From the NCBI GenBank assembly GCA_021186555.1, contig JAJKFL010000026.1:124001-188000 (forward strand): 64,000 bases of DNA. The letters run 5' to 3'. Below, piece after piece: positions 49,321 through 60,555 of the stretch. Position numbers and translations under genes: made by a program. The first letter of the stretch is position 1, and every line of letters starts with the position of its first letter. The notes below the pieces were generated by a model. It saw only the letters and a list, made by a program, of their open reading frames with translations. It searched no databases and was not told the DNA's origin. The DNA comes from Reticulitermes speratus. Lineage: Eukaryota > Arthropoda > Insecta > Blattodea > Rhinotermitidae.

Positions 49321-49627
49321 GCTGTTCAACTACCCGCACACAGCACCTCAGCATCAGGCCATCAACGCACCTGCGCTCCTCTCAACAGCACCTCACTTCA
49401 TGCCCCACCACAGCCACACGCTGCCACCCCTCTTGGGGCTGCCAACACCCGCACCACCTCAGCACTGCATGCAAGCTGCCCAACCTGCACCAAGCAACGT
49501 AGTCACCCATCATCACGGCTACCAACATACTGCCAACATCGTGATGGGGCTGCATGCACCGCCGTGCAGTCAGGTCGCCAGCAACTCGAGTTCTGTTGCA
49601 GGCGTTCAAGGCAGTTCGAACGGTTGA
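49321..49627 (+). CDS. NK7.1-like: NK7-type homeobox protein, coding exon 4 of 4 (His/Pro/Gln-rich C-terminus)
   Basis: The acceptor CTGTGCTGCAG is preceded by a pyrimidine-rich stretch. The first base completes the exon 3 Trp codon, and the frame runs LFNYPHTAPQHQ and onward to TGA at 49625-49627. The segment is about 101 residues, rich in His, Pro, Gln and Ala, with HHSHTLPPL and VTHHHGY blocks. Such low-complexity C-termini are common in insect homeoproteins and may mediate activation or phase behaviour; that is inference. The joined coding sequence is 1,155 nt, or 384 residues. The other two frames are also open here (for example 49249-49692), but they do not fit the exon 3 phase. A 31-bp array ends about 41 bp upstream of the acceptor. 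Confidence 0.82.
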
Positions 49628-49676
49628 ACTGTACACGGCAAACTGACAGCTGCTGTGTTCAGACAGAGGTGTACAG

Positions 49677-49738
49677 CTGCACTGTCACGTGACTGCACTG
49701 TCACGGTCTGCGTCACGTGACAGTGCAGTCTCACGGTG
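49677..49738 (+). other. Perfect 16-bp inverted repeat in the presumed 3' UTR
   Basis: CTGCACTGTCACGTGA at 49677-49692 is repeated in exact inverted form at 49723-49738, with a 30-nt loop. It lies 50 nt after the homeobox stop codon. Each arm contains TCACGTGA, itself a palindrome with a CACGTG E-box. Confidence 0.7.
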
Positions 49739-49759
49739 CTTAGCGATAGTGTCGAGCAA

Positions 49760-49806
49760 ACGTCTGCTTCCATCTTCAGGGTAGAAGGTAAGATGGAAAC
49801 AGACGT
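49760..49806 (+). other. Imperfect 17-bp hairpin, related to one at 57177-57220
   Basis: Arms at 49760-49776 and 49790-49806 pair at 16 of 17 positions around CCATCTTCAGG and AAGATGG. A similar hairpin, CTGCTGCCTCCATTTT against AAGATGGAAGCAGCAG, occurs near 57177-57220. The two are probably copies of one dispersed repeat. Confidence 0.6.
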
Positions 49807-49821
49807 CACCTCCAAAAAGGT

Positions 49822-49827
49822 ATTAAA
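49822..49827 (+). promoter_or_regulatory. Possible polyadenylation signal (ATTAAA)
   Basis: ATTAAA lies about 195 nt after the homeobox stop codon and just past two hairpins. It is a common variant poly(A) signal, but the surrounding DNA resembles a dispersed repeat, so this may be chance. Confidence 0.2.
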
Positions 49828-50258
49828 GTCTCAACATTTGTGATTCAGACAAAAGTCATGGATATCAGAACCTGTTTTGAACACGAAATACTGTAACCTC
49901 AAGAATCGTAAAAAGCAGGCAGTTTAGTTTTACCAAAACACAAAACGGCACTTAGACACTGAAGTTATGAAGCACAGATGCAAAGACAGACAGAGCTTGA
50001 CTGAGCTGAGAGTGAACTGCGCAATTGCATGAATGGAGAAAGCTGACTCACCAGCCATGTGGTCTTGTTTGAACGACCGTAGTGACCTCACCTTCAACAG
50101 TTCCCTTGAGCAAAGTAAATACACTAGCACTGTATTACCAGACTGTACGGTGTCATTATATTAACAAGTGGGCCAAGCCCCACAATCAGACCAGATGACA
50201 AACCAAGCAACAAGTCACAATGTTACATCAACATTTGTTCCACCCAAATGCCATATAT
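49828..50258. other. 3' flank of the homeobox gene
   Basis: No gene recognised. TTACCAGACTGTACGGTGTC near 50135 matches the dispersed repeat seen at 57243. Confidence 0.4.
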
Positions 50259-50310
50259 TATTTGTGTATCCAAACTGACACACGAAGTGTGTTGTGAGGA
50301 TACACAAATA
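50259..50310. other. Perfect 13-bp inverted repeat with nested hairpin at an array edge
   Basis: TATTTGTGTATCC at 50259-50271 is exactly inverted at 50298-50310. CACAC-GAA-GTGTG forms a second stem inside the loop. The 27-bp array starts at the right arm. Confidence 0.7.
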
Positions 50311-51045
50311 GTGTATACTTAGAAACAGTACACTAAATTGTATACTTAGAAACAGTACACTAAATTGTATACTTAGAAACAGTACACTAAATTGTGTACT
50401 TAGAAACAGTACACTAAATTGTGTACTTAGAAACAGTACACTAAATTGTATACTTAGAAACAGTACACTAAATTGTGTACTTAGAAACAGTACACTAAAT
50501 TGTGTACTTAGAAACAGTACACTAAATTGTGTACTTAGAAACAGTACACTAAATTGTATACTTAGAAACAGTACACTAAATTGTGTACTTAGAAACAGTA
50601 CACTAAATTGTGTACTTAGAAACAGTACACTAAATTGTGTACTTAGAAACAGTACACTAAATTGTGTACTTAGAAACAGTACACTAAATTGTATACTTAG
50701 AAACAGTCCACTAAATTGTGTACTTAGAAACAGTACACTAAATTGTGTACTTAGAAACAGTACACTAAATTGTGTACTTAGAAACAGTACACTAAATTGT
50801 GTACTTAGAAACAGTACACTAAATTGTATACTTAGAAACAGTCCACTAAATTGTGTACTTAGAAACAGTACACTAAATTGTGTACTTAGAAACAGTCCAC
50901 TAAATTGTGTACTTAGAAACAGTACACTAAATTGTGTACTTAGAAACAGTACACTAAATTGTGTACTTAGAAACAGTACACTAAATTGTGTACTTAGAAA
51001 CAGTACACTAAATTGTATACTTAGAAACAGTCCACTAAATTGTGG
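50311..51045. repeat. 27-bp minisatellite (TACTTAGAAACAGTACACTA)
   Basis: About 27 units, with GTGTAC/GTATAC and GTACAC/GTCCAC variants. Confidence 0.96.
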
Positions 51046-51246
51046 ACTTGGATCGAACTGTCTCAGGTCTAGTACTAAGGTCTTACAAACACAGTAAGCA
51101 AACCTCAGGTTCTACAAAATGCAGGCAATTCCATGACAAGGTGTGCTAATATCAGCTTCTCTACAGGTAGTGCGGTGAACGCAGATGGCGTCTGAATGCT
51201 ACACAACTGTGTACGACGTCCCCACAGACACAAAGACCAAAAAATA

Positions 51247-51420
51247 CAGTAAAACCCGATTTAATGTTCCTGCATTTAATGAAATCCCGGGTTTAGTGAT
51301 GATTTTTTCGTGTCCCAACAATAGCTCCATATAAACAATGTAACCTCCATTTAATGAAAACCTCGATTTAGTGAAATATATTCTAATCCCCCAGCAATTC
51401 ATTAAATAGGAGTTTTACTG
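51247..51420. mobile_element. 174-bp MITE with TA target duplication
   Basis: The left end TA-CAGTAAAACCCGATTTAATG is matched by the reversed right end TA-CAGTAAAACTCCTATTTAATG. TA lies at 51245-51246 and 51421-51422. No coding capacity. The ends fit the Tc1/mariner superfamily and differ from those at 24635. Confidence 0.78.
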
Positions 51421-51944
51421 TAACTTGTTACGCTGTTTGTAGTCAAGACGTACTTTACACGCAAACAAAACTTCACGACTGACAGTGACCGTGCTGACAG
51501 CAGCACCTGAAGCACACCGACAGTATGGACACTGCCAGTTGTTACCGTCGCATAATGTTACTGTCTAATGTACTGCCTTATGGGAAATCCTCCGTGCATT
51601 GTTTCCTGTACAAGCAAGCAGCTTATCAATAAAACAGCAACAACAAACTTGCCGCACTGCATCCTGCTGTGTACAAAATAGCGCTGACCAACAAACAGTC
51701 GACCTCACACAACTTTTGTTTCTTTAGACAAACTTTGTATTGATCAATTTTGTGAAAAGAAACTTCTTAAACAGGAAAACTACTTACAAGAGAAATGTAA
51801 AAGTTATGTTCATTTTTTGGACGCCCCTTTGCATGTAGACACCGGCAATTATTGCATAATATTTCAATTACAAACATTACAAATGTCTAACATCGGGGCA
51901 ACTTCGACAAACATTTATTTTAACGCTAAACAAAAATTCACAAG
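51421..51944. other. Spacer
   Basis: No gene or element recognised. Confidence 0.4.
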
Positions 51945-53315
51945 TCACAAAGGACCACCTAAACCACACAAGTCACAAAAGACCACCTAAACCACACAAG
52001 TCACAAAAGACCACCTAAACCACACAAGTCACAAAGGACCACCTAAACCACACAAGTCACAAAAGACCACCTAAACCACACAAGTCACAAAAGACCACCT
52101 AAACCACACAAGTCACAAAAGACCACCTAAACCACACAAGTCACAAAAGACCACCTAAACCACACAAGTCACAAAAGACCACCTAAACCACACAAGTCAC
52201 AAAGGACCACCTAAACCACACAAGTCACAAAGGACCACCTAAACCACACAAGTCACAAAAGACCACCTAAACCACACAAGTCACAAAGGACCACCTAAAC
52301 CACACAAGTCACAAAAGACCACCTAAACCACACAAGTCACAAAGGACCACCTAAACCACACAAGTCACAAAGGACCACCTAAACCACACAAGTCACAAAA
52401 GACCACCTAAACCACACAAGTCACAAAGGACCACCTAAACCACACAAGTCACAAAGGACCACCTAAACCACACAAGTCACAAAAGACCACCTAAACCACA
52501 CAAGTCACAAAGGACCACCTAAACCACACAAGTCACAAAAGACCACCTAAACCACACAAGTCACAAAGGACCACCTAAACCACACAAGTCACAAAGGACC
52601 ACCTAAACCACACAAGTCACAAAAGACCACCTAAACCACACAAGTCACAAAGGACCACCTAAACCACACAAGTCACAAAAGACCACCTAAACCACACAAG
52701 TCACAAAGGACAACCTAAACCACACAAGTCACAAAGGACCACCTAAACCACACAAGTCACAAAGGACCACCTAAACCACACAAGTCACAAAAGGACCACC
52801 TAAACCACACAAGTCACAAAGGACCACCTAAACCACACAAGTCACAAAGGACCACCTAAACCACACAAGTCACAAAGGACCACCTAAACCACACAAGTCA
52901 CAAAAGACCACCTAAACCACACAAGTCACAAAGGACCACCTAAACCACACAAGTCACAAAGGACCACCTAAACCACACAAGTCACAAAGGACCACCTAAA
53001 CCACACAAGTCACAAAAGACCACCTAAACCACACAAGTCACAAAGGACCACCTAAACCACACAAGTCACAAAAGACCACCTAAACCACACAAGTCACAAA
53101 GGACCACCTAAACCACACAAGTCACAAAGGACCACCTAAACCACACAAGTCACAAAGGACCACCTAAACCACACAGTCACAAAGGACCACCTAAACCACA
53201 CAAGTCACAAAGGACCACCTAAACCACACAAGTCACAAAGGACCACCTAAACACAACAGTCACAAAGCCACCTATACAGCACAGTCACAATGACCACCTA
53301 AACACACAGTCTGAC
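51945..53315. repeat. 28-bp minisatellite (AAGTCACAAAGGACCACCTA)
   Basis: About 48 units with AAAGGACC/AAAAGACC variants in recurring patterns; the last three units are decayed. Confidence 0.96.
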
Positions 53316-53329
53316 TATAGGTACAGCAT

Positions 53330-55938
53330 TACCATTACGTCCACGTCTGCGTGGTACATGCAGTTTCTTCATTACCTCCTACGTCAGCATGTTGGTACAT
53401 GCAGTACTTCATTACCGTCCTAAGTCTGCTGTTGGTACATGCAGTTACTTCATTTACGTCCTACTCTGCTGTTGGTACAGTGCAGTTACTCATCTAACTG
53501 CAACTAACGTCTCTGTTGGTACAGTGCAGTTACTTCAAATTTACATGTCCTACGTCTGCTGTTGGTACATGCAGTTACTTCATTTATCCTATTGGTTACA
53601 GCAGTACTCATTTCGTCTGTCTGCTGTGGTACATGCAGTTACTTCATTTACCGTCCTACTCTGCTGTTGGTACATGCAGTTACTTCAAATTACGTCCTAC
53701 GTCTGCTGTTGGTACAGTGCAGTTACTTCATTTACGTCCTACGTCTGCTGTTGGTACAGTGCAGTTACTTCATTACGTCCTACTCTGCTGTTGGTACAGT
53801 GCAGTTACTTCATTTACTGTCCTACGTCTGCTGTTGGTACATGCAGTTACTTCATTTACCGTCCTACTCTGCTGTTGGTACATGCAGTTACTTCATTTAC
53901 TGTCCTACGTCTGCTGTTGGTACAGTGCAGTTACTTCATTTACTGTCCTACGTCTGCTGTTGGTACAGTGCAGTTACTTCATTTACTGTCCTACGTCTGC
54001 TGTTGGTACATGCAGGTGTTACTTCAATTTTACTGTCCTACGTCTGCTGTTGGTACAGTGCAGTTACTTCATTTACGTCCTACGTCTGCTGTTGGTACAG
54101 TGCAGTTACTTCATTACTGTCCTACGTCTGCTGTTGGTACAGTGCAGTTACTTCATTTACTGTCCTACGTCTGCTGTTGGTACAGTGCAGTTACTTCATT
54201 TACCGTCCTACGTCTGCTGTTGGTACATGCAGTTACTTCATTACCGTCCTACGTCTGCTGTTGGTACAGTGCAGTTACTTCATTTACTGTCCTACGTCTG
54301 CTGTTGGTACAGTGCAGTTACTTCATTACCTCCTATTGCTGTTGGTACATGCAGTTACTTCATTTATCCTACGTCTGCTGTTGGTACAGTGCAGTTACTT
54401 CATTTACTGTCCTACGTCTGCTGTTGGTACAGTGCAGTTACTTCAATTACCTCCTACATCTGCTGTTGGTACAGTGCAGTTACTTCATTTACTGTCCTAC
54501 GTCTGCTGTTGGTACAGTGCAGTTACTTCAATTACCATCCTACTCTGCTGTTGGTACATGCAGTTACTTCATTTACGTCCTACGTCTGCTGTTGGTACAG
54601 TGCAGTTACTTCAATTACTCCTACGTCTGCTGTTGGTACAGTGCAGTTACTTCATTACCCTATCTGCTGTTGGTACATGCAGTTACTTCATTACGTCCTA
54701 CGTCTGCTGTTGGTACAGTGCAGTTACTTCAATTACCATCCTACATCTGCTGTTGGTACATGCAGTTACTTCATTTACGTCCTACGTCTGCTGTTGGTAC
54801 AGTGCAGTTACTTCATTTACCTGTCCTACGTCTGCTGTTGGTACAGTGCAGTTACTTCATTTACCGTCCTACGTCTGCTGTTGGTACATGCAGTTACTTC
54901 ATTTACTGTCCTACGTCTGCTGTTGGTACATGCAGTTACTTCATACGTTACCGGACATGCGTACATCTCCTGCTGTTGGTACATGCAGTTACTTCATTTA
55001 CGTCCTACGTCTGCTGTTGGTACAGTGCAGTTACTTCATTTACTGTCCTACGTCTGCTGTTGGTACAGTGCAGTTACTTCAATTACCATCCTACATCTGC
55101 TGTTGGTACATGCAGTTACTTCATTTACGTCCTACGTCTGCTGTTGGTACATGCAGTTACTTCAATTACGTCCTACGTCTGCTGTTGGTACATGCAGTTA
55201 CTTCATTTACCGTCCTACGTCTGCTGTTGGTACAGTGCAGTTACTTCATTTACCTTCCTACGTCTGCTGTTGGTACAGTGCAGTTACTTCAATTACCGTC
55301 CTACGTCTGCTGTTGGTACATGCAGTTACTTCATTTACCGTCCTACGTCTGCTGTTGGTACATGCAGTTACTTCATTTACCGTCCTACGTCTGCTGTTGG
55401 TACATGCAGTTACTTCATTTACTGTCCTACGTCTGCTGTTGGTACATGCAGTTACTTCATTACGTCCTACGTCTGCTGTTGGTACATGCAGTTACTTCAT
55501 TTACGTCCTACGTCTGCTGTTGGTACATGCAGTTACTTCAATTACCGTCCTACGTCTGCTGTTGGTACATGCAGTTACTTCATTTACTGTCCTACGTCTG
55601 CTGTTGGTACATGCAGTTACTTCAATTACCGTCCTACGTCTGCTGTTGGTACAGTGCAGTTACTTCATTTACTGTCCTACGTCTGCTGTTGGTACATGCA
55701 GTTACTTCAATTACCGTCCTACGTCTGCTGTTGGTACATGCAGTTACTTCATTTACCGTCCTACGTCTGCTGTTGGTACAGTGCAGTTACTTCAATTACC
55801 GTCCTACGTCTGCTGTTGGTACATGCAGTTACTTCATTTACCGTCCTACGTCTGCTGTTGGTACATGCAGTTACTTCATTTACCGTCCTACGTCTGCTGT
55901 TGGTACATGCAGTTACTTCATTTACCGTCCTACGTCTC
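53330..55938. repeat. About 42-bp minisatellite (core CGTCTGCTGTTGGTACATGC)
   Basis: About 62 units. The site is TACATGCAG or TACAGTGCAG, and the joint TTTACCGTCC varies by one to three bases, most in the first half. The 42-bp period keeps all three forward frames open for more than 800 codons. The 884-codon frame is low-complexity (SYVCCWYMQLLHL-like) and switches repeat frame at each indel, so it is not a gene. Confidence 0.95.
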
Positions 55939-56349
55939 AGCTCTCTCATTACGCAGTCTTCAGTGCTCATTAAGTCACGACATGCTAACATTACCACAAC
56001 AAAACTTCACTTAACGCTCAAACATCGCAGGAACATCAGTTAGTAAAAATAAACAGACTGCAGAATCAGAACAAGCAGTAAACAAACCGTGCACGAACTG
56101 TGAAGCGCTCCACAGCTGGTCTATCGACTGTGGTTCAGTCCGACAATCAAGACATGAATGACAGTTGTAAAGCCTTATGAACATGTTAAACGGGACACTT
56201 TTGTACAAAGTACAAACAAAATGAACTTCTAAGGAGAGAAAATTATTTACACAAGGACTTTATATGTGGGAATAGTTAACGGTATTTGAATGGGAGTTTT
56301 GGTAGATTTGAAAAATCTAACTTCTTATGTTGGAAAACTTTGTGTCCGG
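55939..56349. other. Spacer
   Basis: No gene or element recognised. Confidence 0.4.
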
Positions 56350-57052
56350 ATCTTCTTACTCAGGACACACTGTATGTACACCTGGGAACTTCTTACTCAG
56401 GACACACTGTACGTACACCTGGGAACTTCTTACTCAGGACACACTGTACGTACACCTGGGAACTTCTTACTCAGGACACACTGTACGTACACCTGGGAAC
56501 TTCTTACTCAGGACACACTGTACGTACACCTGGGAACTTCTTACTCAGGACACACTGTACGTACACCTGGGAACTTCTTACTCAGGACACACTGTACGTA
56601 CACCTGGGAACTTCTTACTCAGGACACACTGTACGTACACCTGGGAACTTCTTACTCAGGACACACTGTACGTACACCTGGGAACTTCTTACTCAGGACA
56701 CACTGTACGTACACCTGGGAACTTCTTACTCAGGACACACTGTACGTACACCTGGGAACTTCTTACTCAGGACACACTGTACATACACCTGGGAACTTCT
56801 TACTCAGGACACACTGTACGTACACCTGGGAACTTCTTACTCAGGACACACTGTACGTACACCTGGGAACTTCTTACTCAGGACACACTGTACGTACACC
56901 TGGGAACTTCTTACTCAGGACACACTGTACGTACACCTGGGAACTTCTTACTCAGGACACACTGTACGTACACCTGGGAACTTCTTACTCAGGACACACT
57001 GTACGTACACCTGGGAACTTCTTACTCAGGACACACTGTACGTACACCTGGC
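56350..57052. repeat. 37-bp minisatellite (core CAGGACACACTGTACGTACA)
   Basis: About 19 units, almost perfectly uniform (only two or three substitutions seen), with the palindrome TGTACGTACA. Such homogeneity suggests recent expansion. All three forward frames are open because 37 bp cycles through them; none is a gene. Confidence 0.97.
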
Positions 57053-57374
57053 ACTGACACGCAAATTGTTTCAGTCAGAAGCACATCCTTACAACACCAA
57101 ATGGCCAACACCAACAGCTCTGACTCACCATCACGTTGACATCAAGCACATGGCTACCAACATGTTTTGCAGCAAACTGCTGCCTCCATTTTCAGGGCAT
57201 AAGATGGAAGCAGCAGACGCTCCACGTATTGGTAATTATCTAAAGGACTGTACGGTGTCACACCCCATAAAATAGCAATAGAAATAAGATAGAAACACTG
57301 CACCAAAATCAAGGACTAACATTTCTAAAATGTGAGCTCTGAGGTTCTCACAGCGGTGCTGCTCAAGATTCAAG
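57053..57374. other. Dispersed-repeat remnant with hairpin
   Basis: Contains the hairpin near 57177-57220, and GGTAATTATCTAAAGGACTG and TACGGTGTCACACCCC that resemble 110-230 and 10085-10145. No gene. Confidence 0.45.
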
Positions 57375-58195
57375 ACTGCTGGGAAGTGACACAGTGCCAT
57401 TGGGTCAACTAAACAGTTGCTAACATCTCAAAGTGTCACAGTGCCATTGGGTCAACTAAACAGTTGCTAACATCTCAAAGTGTCACAGTGCCATTGGGTC
57501 AACTAAACAGTTGCTAACATCTCAAAGTGTCACAGTGCCATTGGGTCAACTAAACAGTTGCTAACATCTCAAAGTGTCACAGTGCCATTGGGTCAACTAA
57601 ACAGTTGCTAACATCTCAAAGTGACACAGTGCCATTGGGTCAACTAAACAGTTGCTAACATCTCAAAGTGTCACAGTGCCACTGGGTAAACTAAACAGTT
57701 GCTAACACCTCAAACAGTTGCTAACATCTCAAACAGTTGCAAACATCTCAAACAGTTGTTAACATCTCACACAGTTGCTAACATCTCAAACAGTTGCTAA
57801 CACCTCAAACAGTTGCTAACATCTCAAACAGTTGTTAACATCTCAAACAGTTGCTAACACCTCAAACATTTGCTAACATCTCAAAGTGACACAGTGCCAC
57901 TGGGTAAACTAAACAGTTGCTAACATCTCAAACAGTCGCTAACATCTCAAACAGTTGCTAACACCTCAAACAGTTGCTAACATCTCAAAGTGACACAGTG
58001 TCACTGGGTAAACTAAACAGTTGCTAACACCTCAAACAGTTGCTAATACCCCAAACAGTTGCTAACACCTCAAACAGTCGCTAACATCTCAAACAGTCGC
58101 TAACACCTCAAACAGTCGCTAACACCTCAAACAGTTGCTAACATCTCAAACAGTTGCTAACATCTCAAACAGTTGCTAACATCTCAAAGTGTCAC
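57375..58195. repeat. Nested 47-bp and 19-bp array (CAGTTGCTAACATCTCAAA)
   Basis: Six 47-bp units (GTGTCACAGTGCCATTGGGT plus the 19-bp element) pass into about 20 tandem copies of the 19-bp element alone, with a few 47-bp units re-inserted. The 19-bp unit is a sub-segment of the longer one. Confidence 0.93.
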
Positions 58196-59234
58196 AAAGC
58201 ATTCATCGTCAGGTCAAGCAACTACAGTCCTTCAAAACATTGGCATCCATTTGTCAGGTGACAAGGCACAACATAACACAAAACCTGAATCTTCTTTGCC
58301 AGAATTAAGAAAAGCGACTGTGATTTGCACTGACTCACGTGTACGCTCATGTTGCAATATGTACACTAATACAAACAGACACTAATCACGTCTCTCCGAG
58401 ACGTAGTTAAGCATAACTCGTACGACGTCCACTGACATTAGTGGTTCATGCTGGCTGCTGTACAGTACCACAGTAAGATGTCAGTCATCCACTGGGACAA
58501 ACTTTGAGGAGCATTCTGTGCTCAGCACAATGCTACCTTTCTTCTGGGCCTCCCTGTGGTTCTTCGCCAATTCAATATTCTGAATGGAGTAAATGTGTTT
58601 GGTAGGAAGACAATATTCTCAATTCATAAGGATGTCTCAGTGGTTTGGCATCAAATTTGGATTATTCTCCGGTGGATATCTCCAGGCCACCTCTACACCA
58701 TGGACAAATAGGAGGCAGTCCAGAATGAAGACAGGACAAAGTTCTGACTCTTCTACACTGTTACTACACTTGCACGGTGCCCAGTGAAAATTCAATGCGA
58801 AGTCTGTTACAACTTTCATACCTGCGTCTTCTTCCCTACCTTCTCTTGTATTCCTTTTCCATACCATTTTACTCGTACATCTTACTCTCTTCCCCTCTTC
58901 CCTTCCTTCCTCCTTTCCCTTGCATTCCTGTCCATTATCCCTTTTATTTGCCCATCTTATCAACATTCGTCTCCCTCTTCTTACCCACTTCTCCTTTACA
59001 TTAAAACAGTTTAGCTGAATACCATCAACTGTTTGACAAGTCACGCCATCTGCTGCATTCTAGTAATGCTGCTATTACTGAAAGTATCGGACGGTTTATG
59101 GATCTGAATTTTAAAGTTTCAATTTGCCTAGCATCGCACAAACAGCACTGCAACTGAGCTTGACATGATTAGCATATGACGTACATTGCAATTACAAGAG
59201 GTCAGTTAAGTACGGAACTACAGAGTGTCCAGCT
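58196..59234. other. Unique stretch without a supported gene
   Basis: About 1 kb. A minus-strand frame (58637-59044) has an irregular, protein-like composition but no splice context or domain I recognise. Positions 58845-58990 are a pyrimidine-rich tract (TTCCCTTCCTTCCTCCTTTC). Confidence 0.4.
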
Positions 59235-59417
59235 TAAATTGGAACCTGCTCACAGACCACAGGGTACCCACTGAATAGCAGGCTGGGTGGGCCCAAGAGC
59301 CAATCTGGATGGTTTTTGGAAAACAGAAAATCTCTTGCACCCGCTGGGATTCAAACCCTGGATCGTCGAGCCCGTAGTCTAGTCACTACACTGACTGAGC
59401 TATCCTGGCTCCCAGTA
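59235..59417 (-). mobile_element. tRNA-derived SINE, minus strand, head and body
   Basis: Reversed, it starts AGCCAGGATAGCTCAGTCAG (A-box region), then CAGGGTTTGAATCCCAGCGG (B box), CCATCCAGATTGGCTCTTGG and TATTCAGTGGGTACC. This is the most complete head of the family also seen at 4709 and 20470. Confidence 0.78.
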
Positions 59418-59794
59418 CTATAAATATATAGAACTACATTTGCTACCAACTTCTTCACCCTACAAATTAAGCCTGTCTTGGAAAAGCCGAACACCCGGCT
59501 TCTCGTGGCGCTCCGACAATTCGCCGCCCACCAAAATACCAACAATCCATCGTACAAGGCTTCAGGTACAGAAAGCAGTTTAATTGTCTACATTCACACT
59601 TCTTCACACTATTCCACAATGAAACTTCTAAAATGTTAAACCCGTAAGGTATTTGTTGCACTATCACAGCTACAAGAAGTATTGAAGACTATTTTCCATT
59701 CTATTTACATTGTAACTACAAAATCCAAGTACAGTGAAACCAGCATTTAAAGTGTCTTTCGAGAGCAGCAGACTTGAACATTAGGCTGACAGAA
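59418..59794. other. Spacer
   Basis: No gene recognised; two minus-strand ORFs are short and without domains. Confidence 0.4.
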
Positions 59795-60140
59795 ATCTTA
59801 AATGGGGGAAATTTGACAGTGAGGCTATTGACTTGTCATCACAAAACTGGAATGCTAAATGGGGGAAATTTGACAGTGAGGCTATTGACTTGTCATCACA
59901 AAACTGGAATGCTAAATGGGGGAAATTTGACAGTGAGGCTATTGACTTGTCATCACAAAACTGGAATGCTAAATGGGGGAAATTTGACAGTGAGGCTATT
60001 GACTTGTCATCACAAAACTGGAATGCTAAATGGGGGAAATTTGACAGCGAGGCTATTGACTTGTCATCACAAAACTGGAATGCTAAATGGGGGAAATTTG
60101 ACAGTGAGGCTATTGACTTGTCATCACAAAACTGAAATGT
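59795..60140. repeat. 57-bp minisatellite (core GGGGGAAATTTGACAGTGAG)
   Basis: Six nearly identical units; 57 is a multiple of three, so two forward frames stay open. The last unit is decayed. Confidence 0.94.
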
Positions 60141-60397
60141 TAAATTGGGGAAACAACTAACTGAGGAACATTAAATGGAAGTTACACTGTAAATCTGATA
60201 TGAGATTAGTTTCACTTAAACAATCAAAGGTATTAGCACGAACAGCACATCCAAAAGCTACATGTAAAGTTGTCACAATCGCCATCAACATGACATAAAT
60301 GTTAACCTCCGCAATCTCACCAAACATAAAAATTCTTTATTTTCATAGCTAGCTTTACCCTGAGATTAGTCGGGTGTTGAGCTTGAAATGGGTTCAA

Positions 60398-60555
60398 TAC
60401 AGGTGTGTGCGCACAGCTCCAGTGCAGCCACACTTCGATACAGGTGTGTGCGCACAGCTCCAGTGCAGCCGCACTTCGATACAGGTGTGCGCACAGCTCC
60501 AGTGCAGCCACACTTCGATACAGGTGTGTGCGCACAGCTCCAGTGCAGCCACACG
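60398..60555. repeat. About 41-bp array (core CACAGCTCCAGTGCAGCCAC)
   Basis: About four units; one has lost two bases of GTGTGTGCGC. Confidence 0.9.

Noticed and set aside
49249..49692. 147-codon frame overlapping exon 4
   Set aside because: Its reading frame does not fit the exon 3 phase, and it begins inside the array.
53389..56043. 884-codon open frame (and two others above 800 codons)
   Set aside because: It lies in a 42-bp tandem array; all three forward frames are open and the peptide changes register at each indel. No start context, splice sites or domain.
56286..57275. 329-codon frame with a non-repetitive start and end
   Set aside because: The middle is the 37-bp array, which passes through all three frames. 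The unique ends show no domain or splice signal.
58637..59044. Minus-strand frame as a gene
   Set aside because: Composition is somewhat protein-like, but half reads through a pyrimidine tract. No splice sites or family recognised.
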